Below, one piece after another: positions 20,026 to 32,074 of a stretch of DNA of 64,000 bases; positions within the stretch are counted from its first letter, which is position 1, and every line of letters begins with the position of its first letter. Location of the stretch: the NCBI RefSeq assembly GCF_007655135.1, contig NC_045130.1, positions 16,740,001 to 16,804,000 on the forward strand, read 5' to 3'. The DNA is from Punica granatum. Taxonomy: Eukaryota; Streptophyta; Magnoliopsida; Myrtales; Lythraceae. Below the pieces are notes generated by a model that was not told the DNA's origin, ran no database searches, and saw nothing but the letters and a program-made list of their open reading frames with translations. Both the position numbers and the translations under genes were made by a program.

Positions 20026-21399
20026 CTATAGTTGGCGCTGATCAACAAGCTGCTCGTCCTTCTCTGCGACTTCTCGACGAAGATGATCTCTTTCAGCTCT
20101 GAGATGAGTGAACTCGGTTTGGATGGACATATTTGGAGTGGGAGTTGCGCCGGGTGACCTGCCATCTTCGACTCGCGGAGAGTTGACGAGATCCTCGTGT
20201 GCTGCTGGACCCCATCGGTAGAAGCGAATGATGTATTCTTCTGTAGCCTGGAAATCCCGCTCATCAAGGGTCGGATGCTCGGGGAAGTATGGACGCTCGG
20301 TAATCACGGTTCGCCACGCATCCAGGACCTGTTCAATGTTACTTTGGCGATCTGCGGGTGTCTGATCCTCCCGCCAAGTATGTTCAAATCTAGTTCGCGC
20401 CGTATCCTCGGGGACCGTCTGTAAGCCACCGAGCTGCCTCACTACTCGCGTCGGAAAATAAGTGATGGACCCCGCATGACTCATGAGTGGGACTCCATAA
20501 AAATCAGGACACCTAAGGGCCATGGGTCCGGGTGGCATCCACGCAGCACGCCACTTGAAGCCCCTAGGTGCTATTTCACGAAAAATTTTGATCCTCTCAG
20601 AGACCTTGCGTTCTTCCACACGCAGGAGGGGTAGCAATCGAGAAATAATTGACTCCGGACCATTAAAATACATAATCGAGCGCAACAGACGCAGAGAGTT
20701 TGCGTGACTCTGAAGCCAAATTTGTAAAAGTATAGGGGATCCTCTTATCCTTCGGTCGCATGTTCTCAAGACGCGGTCGAGGGACCGGATGGTTTCAGCC
20801 ACGAGGGCTACCTCATAACCACGCCCTCCGACCACTTGGAGGACAACACTGGCCAAGGCAGCATCGATGAGACTATGCGAGCGAGGGAATAAGAGGGTTC
20901 CAAAGATTAGCAATAGAACAACGTGACATAAATCCTTTCGAAGAAAATCCCCCCGGACCCTATGCGCTCGTGACTTAATAAAAAATAGGAGTTTCTCGAT
21001 TGCAATCTCCGTGCTTCCGGAGTATGCGAGTTCAGCATTCAAAAGAGTCGTGGGAACCCCGAGTAGGCGTGAGACTAGGGTTGGTCGGGTGGTGTGGAAG
21101 TTGGGCTCTACGATGCCGTGGACAACTGCGGTTCGACCGATGAGTGTCCGGTACTCCTCAATGGTTGGCGTGAGCTCGATACCTTGTATGTCGAAGACGG
21201 CACGACTTGGATTCCAGAATGCGATGGCGGCTTCGAGGAAATTCCAATCAACTTGCCGAGTAGCCAGCAAAGGGATATCCCCTATGAACGCAGAGATGTA
21301 ACGGCGGTCGACTGGGCGTAATGCTCCCCATATACGAGTAATCTCCTCGAGCGGTGGTCTGACTCTGTCGAGGCGCGGGCAGGAGACCGAGCGTGACAT
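20026..21399 (-). CDS. Ogre-like ORF1 protein
   Basis: The 457-codon frame starts MSRSVSCPRLDRVRPPL and contains GIELTPTIEEYRTLIGR, WNPSRAVFDIQ and a long helical region. It resembles the plant mobile-domain or DUF7745-type proteins that Ogre elements encode upstream of gag. The C-terminus is a predicted coiled coil (FTHLRAERDHLRREVAEKDE). The function of ORF1 in these elements is unknown. It ends at a TAG after VDQRQL, but the frame reopens for 37 more codons, so the stop looks like a late nonsense mutation or a readthrough point. It sits between the primer site and gag, as in described Ogre elements. Confidence 0.85.
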   Translation of the reverse strand: MSRSVSCPRLDRVRPPLEEITRIWGALRPVDRRYISAFIGDIPLLATRQVDWNFLEAAIAFWNPSRAVFDIQGIELTPTIEEYRTLIGRTAVVHGIVEPNFHTTRPTLVSRLLGVPTTLLNAELAYSGSTEIAIEKLLFFIKSRAHRVRGDFLRKDLCHVVLLLIFGTLLFPRSHSLIDAALASVVLQVVGGRGYEVALVAETIRSLDRVLRTCDRRIRGSPILLQIWLQSHANSLRLLRSIMYFNGPESIISRLLPLLRVEERKVSERIKIFREIAPRGFKWRAAWMPPGPMALRCPDFYGVPLMSHAGSITYFPTRVVRQLGGLQTVPEDTARTRFEHTWREDQTPADRQSNIEQVLDAWRTVITERPYFPEHPTLDERDFQATEEYIIRFYRWGPAAHEDLVNSPRVEDGRSPGATPTPNMSIQTEFTHLRAERDHLRREVAEKDEQLVDQRQL

Positions 21400-21961
21400 C
21401 CCTTACCAAGATGAAAGGAAGATCGATTTAAGACTAGTCAATACAAATGACACCCTAATTTTGAAATTGGATGATGCATGTATGCATGAAATAAAAATGC
21501 CCACGGCTTAATGAATATTATACATCGCACATCTCTCTCAAGAACAGAAAAAAAATTCAAATTGGCGCGCAGGCCGACTCAAGGACTATTGTTGAAGTCG
21601 GGTTGGAGGATGGCGTGGAGCTCCTGCAGAATGCATGGTTTTGGCACTACAGGGACCGTGCTACGTAAGGATGGGGGCTCCCGACTCAAGGGTGTCAATT
21701 CCTTGAAATTGAGCGGGGATCTTTGGGGGCCTAATCGACGGTCCAACCGTGCGACGTACCCTTACTCGGAACCCCTATCTAACCTGTGTTTCCTAAAATC
21801 GGTCGTGGGACGCGACCCGTAGGTACCTAGAAGCTAGTATGATTATGCAATGCGTGTGCGGGAAATAAAAAATGCATAAAGTAGATAAGCGAAAAATTAC
21901 AGAAAGCGATAAATAAACAAGCAAACAAAGCAAGCGGAAACGAGCCCGAACCCTCTAAGTG
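21400..21961 (-). other. Ogre-like 5' leader
   Basis: This lies between the primer site and ORF1 on the minus strand. No convincing coding sequence was seen. It would hold packaging signals of the RNA, but no motif can be named. Confidence 0.5.
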
Positions 21962-21980
21962 GTCCCCAGTGGAGTCGCCA
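21962..21980 (-). other. primer binding site, tRNA-Arg type
   Basis: The plus strand reads GTCCCCAGTGGAGTCGCCA, which resembles a tRNA 3' end including CCA, so the minus-strand RNA would pair with it. It lies three bases inside the 5' LTR. Ogre elements are reported to use tRNA-Arg; the match to Arg is from memory. Confidence 0.75.
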
Positions 21981-21983
21981 AGC

Positions 21984-24900
21984 TGTGCGTACCCGAATTT
22001 CGTCTCGTCGGGGCACGCATGCGCGCGCCTAAATGCAACGCGGCTTGGGAGTATCCACCTTCCCGGGGACGCGCAACGGACGCACGTGAGAAGGAGTCGC
22101 CACTTGCCATTTTATGACCCGAAGGTCGAGGGCCGGCAAGTTACCCAGGTCTAGGGGTACGGAGTACACCTAATTGCTAAGGCATATGGTCTGCGAAACC
22201 CAAGGTTCCGAATTCGGGGGTTCTGTTACATGCGAGCCTATATCTCGCATGCCCTATCGGTACTCTAGCTTGTCTAGGCTTGCCATTTTATTTAATTACC
22301 GCTTAATTAAGTTCCGCTCATCTTACGCGTTTTGACACCGTAAATTCGAAGAAACACTCCGACCGTCTGCTCTCCGACCGGGATTCTTACATGAATAAAC
22401 ATACAACATAAATCCTCACATTGTTCTCTCAAATAAATGAAATACAAATTATAACAAATGGATCCCGGTTGGTTCGCATCCGGTTATTATTCCACTCGTG
22501 CTCACCGTGTGGTTTGAAAAGACTGAAATCGAAATTAAAGTGCGCACTCGGTGTATAAGGGCATTGGACCCCGTGATCAAAGATTATGGGCGTTGGACCC
22601 AATGTGAATCGAGTCCTAAAGGATCGGGCTCGATCCGCATAACAATCAAGTGCAAAGATGTAACAAGCAAGCTCAAATAAACAATCAATGGGGTTTTGTT
22701 ATCACCAAATTTACGTGGATTAATTGATTATTAACCGAGATATCTTGGCATACAAACCCTACCCTAAAATAAGCAAAAAGCAAGAGGGGAATGGCATGTA
22801 GCATTCAACATCATTTACCGGACCTGACAGACTGTATGTGTCCGTGATCAAGTCTCGAATGTGTGGGTTGATTTTAAATTGTTATGTATCGTGACACTTT
22901 GATTATGATAAGTTATTATAGAATGTAGATTTTGACACGAGAATCCTACAACCTAGTGCCTAGCCCGCTATCCCCATTATGTTTTCTATTAGGCCGAGTA
23001 TGCGATTAAGTCAAATTTTGGTATCTTAAACCGTTATTCCCGATCTAACTACCCAAGATCATGCATAGATAACAATAAATTGTAAATACGCCTTTTTTTG
23101 CCTTTGTATAGAAAATTTATTTTTGAAAAGAGAGAGACTGCGCAATGCGGGCCACCTCGGCCTGTGACCGGCGTTGACTGATTTCCTGATTCTTCTAGGG
23201 TTATGCGAGAACCCCAAAAAGTCAAAGAAACGGTCAATCTATCCGGAAGTGATCTAAAAAGAACTTCCACACCCCGACTTGAGTTACCTAAAATTAGGAG
23301 GCCTCGAGTCAAAACATGCAAGTTCTTCCCAGACGTCCATGTCACATCGGATCACGAGTCTCAGATTTTAGTATGAAATTTGCGAATTTTGAAAAGAAGG
23401 CGTCAACACGTATTTGCAATTTATCGACGCGTATTTCCGATTGATTACCAATTCGTGCAAAATTATTAAGGTCGAGTGAATTAATTAGTCAAATGAACGT
23501 CCCGTTTACCCGATTGGTGAACTCATTAAGTTTAATTAAAATCTGCTGAATGCTTTATTTTATTTTTTGGGTTTCGAGCCGTCGAAACGATCAATAATAG
23601 ATTGCCCAATAAACTCTAATTTCCAGTCATCTCGAAAAATTTGCATAAAGATCGAACAACATAATGTAGAATAATGAGGACTAATAAAGTAACAAAAAAA
23701 GATTTCAAGGACTAAACTAAAACAAATCAAAAAAAATTTGGAGAATGATTTTTTTTCTAAATTCTATAAAATTTGGAGAATGTCCGGGAAAGTATAAAAT
23801 GGGCTAGGGTTTATTTGAAATTAATTTTTGACATTCAGGGCTGGTTTTAAAATGAATAAATGTTGCAGGGACTAAATTGAAACAAATTGCAAAGTTTACT
23901 GGAGCGATTGTAAATTCTAAAAAATTCGGAGGATGTGCTAGAAATAATGAAATAGCCCAGAGTACGTTTGAAATGAATTTTGAAATTTAGGGCTGATTTT
24001 AAAAAAATAATAAATGCTCCAGGGACTGAATTGAAACAAATGTAAAAGTTTGCTGGAGCAGTATTTGATTCTGAAAAAAATTAGGGACGTGATGAAAATA
24101 TCGAAAATGTCATGGAACTGGTTTAAAATTGATTTGGGAATTTGGGCAGGATTGAAAAATATGAAAATTCGTTGCAGGACTAGAATGGAACAAATCAGAA
24201 AAGTAGAATAATCGGATTCGGCATAATTTTGATAATCTATGCAACCAACAAGCAATTATTTCATGTCATCATCATTCAAGCAAGCATGATATTTAATATA
24301 AAGCCCTAAACATGCCGCTAAGTTGAGATTTTACCTAACCCAAAAGTTTGAGGGCGTTTCTGTAATATACGAAAGCTGTCGGACGAACGGGTCGGGTCGG
24401 ATCGGATCGGATCGGTCGGCCGGTCCGAAGGAAAAAAACCGCTCGAAAGGAGTGGGCTGGTCTGGAGCAACTCGACCGGACGAAGACTTGGGCTGCGGAA
24501 GGATAGATGGGCCGAGGTTGGCAGATTGGGCCGACTGGGCCGAGCCTGCAAAGGAAGAGAAATGGGCCGAGGTCCGTTAGCCGAATAGTGGCCGGGATCG
24601 GGGGGCAGCGGCGGCACGAGGCTGGGGGCGGCGATTCGCGCCTCTGGACGCCGCGACGACGGCACGAGAGGGTGCGGGAGATAGCTCTGGGCGCCGCTTG
24701 GGCCACGCGGTGTCTGGTTTGGACTTCACCGAGGTCGAAACGGCCGGAATCGAGGGAGTTTTCGCGATTTTCCGGCGTCTGTCCCGAATCGCACGGATCT
24801 CCAAATTCTCTCAAACGAGAGCCAATTTTTCCTTTTTTTCCTCTGGGTTCCCTCTTCCTCGCCGAATTAGGTTTTTCCCCTTTTAATTGCAATTTTCGGT

Positions 24901-25260
24901 CGAGATTTCAACCGATTTGGGGAGGAAATCGCGGAATCCGCGATTTCCTATTCTGGGTGGCCGGCCAAATCGCGGGCAGCCGGTTGCCGCTGCCCGGCCT
25001 GCCCAGACTGCCCGGAACAGTAATTTTTTTTTTTTAAATTAGGGCCGGCGGGTCACGGGCAGCCGGTCAACGCTGCCCGGCCTTGCCCAGCCCTGCCCGA
25101 GATTTTTTTTTCTTTTCTTTCCTTTTTCCTTTTTTTTTAAATTTATTTTTATTATTATTAATTAATTAATTAATTAATTTTTTTTAAAAAAAAGGTGATA
25201 AATAGAAAAATGACAATTTTGTCCCCCCTGGAGCTGATGGACCGAAATTGGGTGCTGACA
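21984..25260 (-). repeat. 5' LTR of Ogre-like element
   Basis: It runs from TGTGCGTACCCGAATTTCG to GGGTGCTGACA and is 3277 bp long. It is the upstream LTR for the minus-strand genes and would hold the promoter. It contains the same 155-bp subrepeats and GC-rich block as its partner. Confidence 0.95.
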
Positions 25261-25265
25261 GCGCG
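25261..25265. repeat. target site duplication, right
   Basis: GCGCG, matching 7015-7019. Confidence 0.93.
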
Positions 25266-25798
25266 CACTCAGTGTGTGTGGATGAGTTGTACCCTATGAT
25301 CGATGACTTTGGCGTTGGACCTCGTGTTAATCGTGTCCTATAGAGTCGGGCTAGACCCGCAAGAAAACAGAGAAAAACATATAGAAACGGATGAAAACAG
25401 ATAAAAACAAATGGAAACAGATAAAAACAGACGAAAACAGACATGTTGTACGTTAATTACCGTGTTTATGTGATTATCAAATTATGAGTCAGAGTTGCTT
25501 AACAATCACGTTTCTACCATAAACAGACAAAAACAGAGCAAGTATGTGTTGTGATAGTCGGCCATGGGCTTCTTTGTGAGGGTATGTAGCATTCGGCATT
25601 TCTTGAATAAAGAACTTGATAGACACGATGTCTATTATCAAGCCCTAAATGTGTGAGTTTATTTTAAATTGTTATGTTTTGTGACATTGAGGACTTAACA
25701 GATTATGACAGAGAATGTGTTTGCCAGAAACCTATAACCTAATGTTCTGTCCCACCTGTTTTCTCATATTTTGATTGTACCGAGTTTGAAGTCAATAT

Positions 25799-25837
<39 letters not shown>

Positions 25838-27690
25838 TGTTTTAACTCGTTCTAAGCACAAACTTAGGAAAGTAGGGGTGCGAAGTACCACAGGGGTGCC
25901 AAGGTCTCTGCTCATGTCCTATGAAGAACCGGACGACCTTTTACAGGCCGTCCTTTTGCTCTTTTGTTTCACTTCCCTAAGCGCCCGAATCTATGTTAGA
26001 ATTACAGAAATATTTTGGTAGGGTAAGGAGGGCAATACAAATGAAACCTGCACCTGCACGACCTGCCCATCTTTACTCGTGGCTCGAAGTGTTTCGATCA
26101 CCCTAACACCTAAGGTGTCGGCAGATCGTGAACCAATGATCGTGCCCTTGAATCGGAAATATATGTGTGAGTGTGTGTGTGTGTGTGTATAAAAGGTTGA
26201 GACCACGCAACACGGACCGTCGAAAGTCTGTAGCCGGTGTTGACCAATCCATTAGACCCGTCAGAGTCATGTAGACCCTAAAAGAACTGAAAAACTGGTC
26301 GCTCCGCCCCGAAGTGGTGTAAAAAAACTCGCGCATTCCGACTCAAGCCTCCTCAAATTGGGTCCAGACTCGAGTCAAGACATGCGAATACTCCCTAGAT
26401 ATCCATGCTATGCATGCTACGTGTCTCGGTATTTTTGTCGGAAATTGTGGGTTTTGAAAAGGGCATGACCATAAGTTCATGAACTCTTGACGCGATTACA
26501 GATTATTGGTCGGTTTGCGTGATTCATCAACAAAGTCGAGTGGATTTTATTAGCCAAGTGGAACGTCCTGATTGCTATGTGTGTGAAATTAATTAAATGG
26601 AGTGAGTTTGCTGAATACTGTGACGACCGTGATCAGGAAGGAATGATGGAGAAACTAAAGCAGGAGCAGGGATGGGCTGCAAAAGAAGTAGCCGTTTGCA
26701 AAGCAGGAGGCCATCCTGTAACAGAGAAGATGAAGAAAGAAAAAGAAAAGAAAAGAAAAGAAAAGAAAGAAAATGAAGCCAACAGAACTATCATGGGGGT
26801 CGGCCAAGTTGGCCATTTGGCCGACCCCTCTGCCTGTTGTTCCTTCCTTCTTCTTTTTTTAATTACTCGTATGGGCATCCTTCGGGCTAAATTCAATTTT
26901 TCAGGATCCGTCGATATTTTTGGAATGATTACTTTGAATTCGAGAAATTCGAAAAATAATCGGCTCTATGAGAATTCCAATTTGCATTGACGGTGATCGA
27001 ATTTGGATAAAAATCAACATCGAACTTCAGACATGCGTGATCATAATTGCTCGATTATTTTCGAAATTCAATCTCTTCAATTGGATATCCGAAAAATATT
27101 TCGGGACATTTATTGTGTTCATAAAAGTTTGAGGATCAACATTATCCAGAAAAATATTTTTCAATCCCATCGTCTTGAATTTTGAAAAGAACCAAAATCA
27201 ATGCATGTAAGGCCTGTAATTCTCGTCTTTCAACCGCATGTCCAAAAAATAATCTGAGACCACTCTCGTGTTCAGAGAAATTCGAGGATAGACATTATGT
27301 AGAAAAAAAATTCAGTCTTGAATATCATCTCGAATTTTGAAGATCAGAATTAACGTGCGCGAGGCTTGAAATTCTTTACGTTTTCAATCAAACATTTGAA
27401 TAATGATTTGTGATGACGGTCGTGCTTAGAAAAATTTGAGGACCAATATTATGCAAAAAAAAATATTTTTGGCCATAAGTTTTGTTCCAGATTTTGAAAA
27501 TCCAACTCGATGTGTGCGTAAAGTCTGAAAAGTTCCCGTCTAATATTTTTTCTGAAAATGCAAAATTAGAGTTAAAGAAATGTCCCAAGTTCAAAAGCAG
27601 TGCATCGAGCGATACTCAATCATGACTTCTCGATAAATGAGAAATATGGTCAAGTCTTCCTTGATAAATGCGAAATATGGTCGGTTCAAA
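25261..27690 (-). repeat. old Ogre-like LTR, right part, copy A
   Basis: It continues the LTR that begins at 6068. Blocks such as GCGCACTCAGTGTGTGTGG and TTTGAAAAGGGCATGACC have counterparts in the Ogre-like LTR and in the solo LTR at 49501-53311. Near 27600-27690 it resembles the end region of that solo LTR, but no terminal TGTCAGC-type end is found, so about the last 100 bases are lost. Total length without the insertion is about 3.4 kb. It contains a TA run at 25799-25836 and a GT run at 26170-26188. No internal retrotransposon genes remain. Confidence 0.7.
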
Positions 27691-29152
27691 AACTCCTCTT
27701 ACTTTTATATATAAAATATAGATATATATAAGAAGCACTTCTGTGGTTAACCCCTTATTTGGATTAGAAGGCAAATACGTATACACTCATAAAACCATAT
27801 CTATGACAAGGTTTATTTGCGATGAGAAGGCGTACCATGTTTGTTTATATCTTTATACTACATATACTTATATTAAAAGAACTTATATATTCTATCAGCA
27901 TCACAGTGCACCAAAATAATTAAGCGTAGTAGTCCTTACTCATGACAAGGACGTCGTGCTAAAATGAACTAGACATTTTTTGAAACTCAAGTAAAGCATA
28001 CATAGAATCGATATAGATGAAAAGACAGAGCATGGTTCTTTTTTTGGGTGCGACAAGGCATGTGTTTTATATGCCATGAGACAAAGGCAATTATATTGAT
28101 TCCATTATCCTTTCAATGATGTGATTTAACACAAAGTGCCACCCCATTCAGAAAGGAGGTTCATTCCTATTGATCCAAGACGAAAAGATTTTAAATTCAA
28201 TTATTGTATATGAGACTCTATATATTTTTATATTTCTCCTCTCCTATATATGCCCTTCTATGGCCCAGACCCTCGTTTGCAATCGAAAAAGAAAATCTCC
28301 CATATTTATATCTTTTGCATGCATTATAATATATTTTATAGCACCAAAGATAAAGAAGATAAAAAAAAAATAAGGGGCATGTTGATCAGAATCGTTGTCT
28401 CACAGCAGAAAAAAAATACTGATTAAATAAAATGATTGGATCTATCATTCTATTAATTCAAGATTTTGATATAGCTATTCGATGGAAATTTTACAGGGCC
28501 CTTATGATGATGATGGAAGATATAATCCTTTACTGAATCTAATTGGGCCAAAGTGTGGCCCCTGTTATATTTCCCTTTGCCATTTATGCACTAACCTGTG
28601 GATTTATAAGGTTTTTAATTATGTGATTGAGATTCTCCAGATCACCTGATTATTATTATCCCTCCGTCCAATAAGCGGTAATGCATGCACGTGTATGATG
28701 CATATTTCATGGCATTATTTATTAGTTTAAAATTAATCATGATAAGAGCTTATCAAATTAAAAAAAAAATTGATAAGAAGAATTATGCATACGGAAAAGA
28801 ATATATTTGTATCACTTACATTATGTTTCGTTCGAACAACATAAGTGCATATAATTAACAAGTATAAGTTACGTCAACTGTTAACATCGACTTTTCTAGG
28901 TTCAATAGAGAGCGTATATGATATGGATAAGCTGTAAGGGCCGATTTAAAGTTGTACGAGTTAATATCGATTTCTTGATACATAAATGTAATGTTGCAAA
29001 AACAAATTACTTTGTATCCGACTATATCGTGCAATAATGCAAAATGAAGTTACTTTTGGTGACGACAATAGCTGAAGATGCCTGAAATGAATTGATGTGA
29101 TAGATCTTATCGCAGCGTCGACATAAGTCCTTTTTTTCTTTTATTTTTTTAA
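27691..29152. other. AT-rich duplicated intergenic DNA
   Basis: No gene seen. It matches copy B at about 57790-59270. At about 27870-28170 it carries a member of the dispersed repeat also seen near 38660 and 41110 (shared text such as ACAAGGCATGTGTTTTATATG). Confidence 0.5.
29145..29152. repeat. target site duplication of fold-back element, left
   Basis: TTTTTTAA here and again at 30906-30913. Copy B has a single TTTTTCTTTAACC-like site near 59272-59286. Confidence 0.7.
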
Positions 29153-30905
29153 AGAGCAAATAGACAATTTCATCCATCACTTTAATAAGTTATTTCAATT
29201 TCGTCCATGACTTATTTTTTACATCAATTTCGTTATCGAATTTGCACTTTTGTATCAATTTCGTCCCCGACTTTGTACATTTGCATCAATTTCATCCATG
29301 CTACATCAAATTGGACCTCGATTTTGCCCAGTTACATTAATTTAGTTCTCGATTTTGCACGGTTACATCAATTTAGTCCATGACTTTCGTAACACAAGTT
29401 CCTAAGTTTTGACGTTACATCAGATCGACCACTGGTTACACAGGGGCAGATAACGTTACTATTCCGTTAAATTTATTCAGGGATTGAACTGATGTAACGC
29501 TTAAAAAAATTCATGTTACTCCAAATTATCATCTTCTTCCTCTATCTTTTCTCTCTCTCTCTCTCTCTCTCTTCCCTTCTCTTTCGTCCCACAATTCCAT
29601 TTCAAATGACTTTCCTTTCATTTGTCTTCCTCTTCCTCGTCGAATTCCCTTCGGTGAATCACTCGGATTCTTTAAAAAGCTAGTATCCTTGGAGTTCCAG
29701 AGACAAGATGAAACATCTGTAGAACTGGAGATTCATGTTTCAGCTCTCCTGAGATCCAAAAACCCGACAACTTCCATTTATTTCAAAAAATACATTAGAT
29801 ACTTACATTTCTAGAAAAATCCCAGAAAATTACTGAAAATAGGAAATTGAAATGCGAGTTCTTAGGTGCAAAAATCAATAAAAATGGAGATCGGAGCGTG
29901 TCACGCGAGCCTCTTGAAGTTGTTGTGCATCATAAGCACGAACAACACTGGATAGCCTATCGGGCCAACTTCGGTATAGTGTTTTTATCTCCACAGAACT
30001 CAGAATTATGTGTTCTAAGTGTTTGTGGAAACCTCAAACAATAGGTTACAGTTTAGAATCAAACGGAAGTGAAAAATATGAAGAAAAAAGGTCGAAAAAC
30101 TAGCTCGAATTGTCTAGTTCATCATATCTGCAGTCGACTTTAAAATGAGATATTTTTCAAACAACTCAACCAAATTCGGTTATGTAAGATCCTGTAGCAT
30201 CCTACTGATCTAAGCAATGAAATTATATAGCAATTCCGGTCAAATAAGATAGTTATGACCATTTGGCCATTAACGCCTTTAACCTTTCTCTCTTTATAAC
30301 CTAACAAGCTACACTTCAGCTTCCGGAGTTGAGGGTCACCTCGTCGCCCACCCCCCCAAAATCAGTCAGATTGAAGGCAGTCGCCCTTAGTCTCGGGAAT
30401 GGTCGGGCCGCAACATGTGAGATTTATGCCGGAGAAGAAGAATGAGAAGGAGAGGAGGAAAAAGAAGAGTAAACTGAGACAGACGGGTTAAAAAAAAAGT
30501 CATGGACTAATTTGATTTAGCACAAGGACCAAATTGATGTAACATTTTTCACCATTTAACACCGTCAACATTAATACTTAACGTCAGGGACCAAATTGAT
30601 GTGGCAAGGGACCACATTGATGTCGCATTGGAACTTGATAGATGCAACCACCCCACAGAAGGACCAAATTGATGCAACTGTAGCACTAACTGATGTAACT
30701 ACGGAAAGTCATGGACTAAATTGATGTAACCGTGCAAAGTCAAGGATCAATTTGATGTAGCATGGACGAAATTGATGCAAAAGTGCAATCGGAGACGAAA
30801 TTGATGTGAAAGTGCAAAGTCGGGGACGAAATTGACGTAAAAAATAAGTCAGGGACGAAATTGAAATAACTTGCGAAAGTCAATGACAAATTGCCTATTT
30901 TCTCC
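29153..30905. mobile_element. fold-back DNA transposon with long inverted repeats
   Basis: The ends are inverted repeats of about 350-430 bases. The left end reads AGAGCAAATAGACAATTT and the right end, inverted, GGAGAAAATAGGCAATTTG. Each arm is built from short repeats of the form ACATCAATTTGGTCCYTGACTT. The 8-9 base target duplication and long inverted ends suggest a non-autonomous Mutator-like element, though hAT cannot be excluded. The middle (about 29500-30480) has a CT run at 29549-29572 and no transposase. It is absent from copy B. Confidence 0.8.
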
Positions 30906-30913
30906 TTTTTTAA

Positions 30914-31621
30914 CCGTAAGCCAGCTGAGCATAAGCTAAGCACAAGTCCTTATTTGAACCATAAGCTGAGCAGAAATTCTTCAATCGAGTCACTAAAATA
31001 CAATGCTATGTTACTCCAATTCTTTTTTTGTTGTACTTTAGTTCACGTTTTGAAAGACAAACTCTACAGAGTATAGACAGTCAACTGCATAGTGACTTGA
31101 TCGTCGAAGCTCCGTAAACTGAGAGCAGCATGTCCCTATGTTATTTTTCGGCTTTTTCCCCTAAATTAGAAGGGTCAATTCAGTAAATTACGACCAGCCA
31201 AAGATGTTTCTTGTTTGGGACTCCCACAAGCCTCACAACAGCTCTGTTCGGAGAGGGAGAAGGCACAACCCGTTAGGGAGCGGGAGATTGCTCCATCAAG
31301 CACCACTATGCACCAATGGAAACGAACATACATATGAGTGGTGCATGATGACATGACCCGAAAACAGTACAGTTTGATACTGATTAAGGTGCCGAGCAGT
31401 GAACGAAATGAACATATCAATTGTCTCGGACATACATATGGGTGGTGCATGCCTAATTTGCTAAGCATACGACATAGTCCAACTAATAATAGTTTGATAC
31501 ATGTAGGTTCCATGTAAAATTTGAACCTATCAGCTCTTGCGCAAGGCAAGAGGCACAAGACGGTCCTACGCTAACGACTTCAAGCCCAAGCCCCACATAT
31601 CGAGTTACAGCAACGACACTG
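30914..31621. other. duplicated non-coding DNA
   Basis: No supported gene. It matches copy B at about 59280-60021. A minus-strand frame at 31175-31558 has no recognisable domain; the related stretch in copy B has an internal tandem duplication. Confidence 0.4.
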
Positions 31622-32074
31622 TTAACTGGCTGAAGAGGAGAAGCACTTTGCCGGCGCAACTTTGACGAGTAAATTGGTGACCCCTACACCTTTTGCAATG
31701 ATGAGGCCCGAGATAAGTGCCTCGTACTCCGGCTCATTGTTGGTGGTAGGGAAGGTCAAGACTAGAGCGTAATTCAGCGGCTCCCCTTCCGGTGGGATTA
31801 AGACACATGATGCCCGTGCAGTGGAGGACCCATCAGTCATTAAGATCCATGGCTTGTCTGTAGGTTGCCTTGCCTATAAAGGCTCCACATCCCCACCGGT
31901 GACTTCACTAATAAAATCTGCCAAGGCCTGAGCCTTGATTGCTGTCCTCGCCTCTCGGTTTATCCATCTACCTCCGCCTAAGCTTCCGAGCAAGGATTGA
32001 GTTCCATCTACGGCTTGGCTTCCGGGCCTTGAAGTGTGTTTCTCTCGGCTTTGCGAGGCCGTGATCCATACCAC
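31622..32074 (-). pseudogene. Ty3/gypsy RNase H relic, copy A
   Basis: Two adjacent minus-strand frames together resemble part of a plant gypsy RNase H. The upstream one ends TAIKAQALADFISEV, the link before the second RNase H. The next contains MTDGSSTARASCVLI with the first Asp, then TTNNEPEYEALISGL with the Glu region, where copy B has NNEAEYEAL. No other pol parts are nearby. It predates the duplication because copy B has it at 60022-60373. It is an orphan fragment. Confidence 0.75.

Larger units (their letters stand above)
7020..25260 (-). mobile_element. complete Ogre-like (Ty3/gypsy Tat clade) retrotransposon, 18.2 kb
   Basis: Two LTRs of about 3.27 kb flank a minus-strand interior of about 11.7 kb. 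Supporting marks are TG...CA termini, a 5-bp duplication GCGCG, a primer site reading like a tRNA-Arg 3' end, a purine tract before the 3' LTR, an extra ORF1 before gag, a G-patch after the protease, a short intron between protease and RT, a second RNase H before integrase, and tandem repeats between integrase and the 3' LTR. These are traits known for the Ogre/Tat group. I count roughly a dozen differences between the LTRs over their first 1.4 kb, so it is recent. Frameshifts in the gag-pro junction and RNase H region and an amber stop in ORF1 suggest it is defective. Confidence 0.95.

Noticed and set aside
26577..26990. 137-codon plus frame
   Set aside because: Lys/Glu-rich run from a GAAAA repeat within the old LTR; not kept in copy B.
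28170..28373. Short plus frame shared with copy B near 58322
   Set aside because: The frame starts and lengths differ between copies, and the text is AT-rich without domain features.
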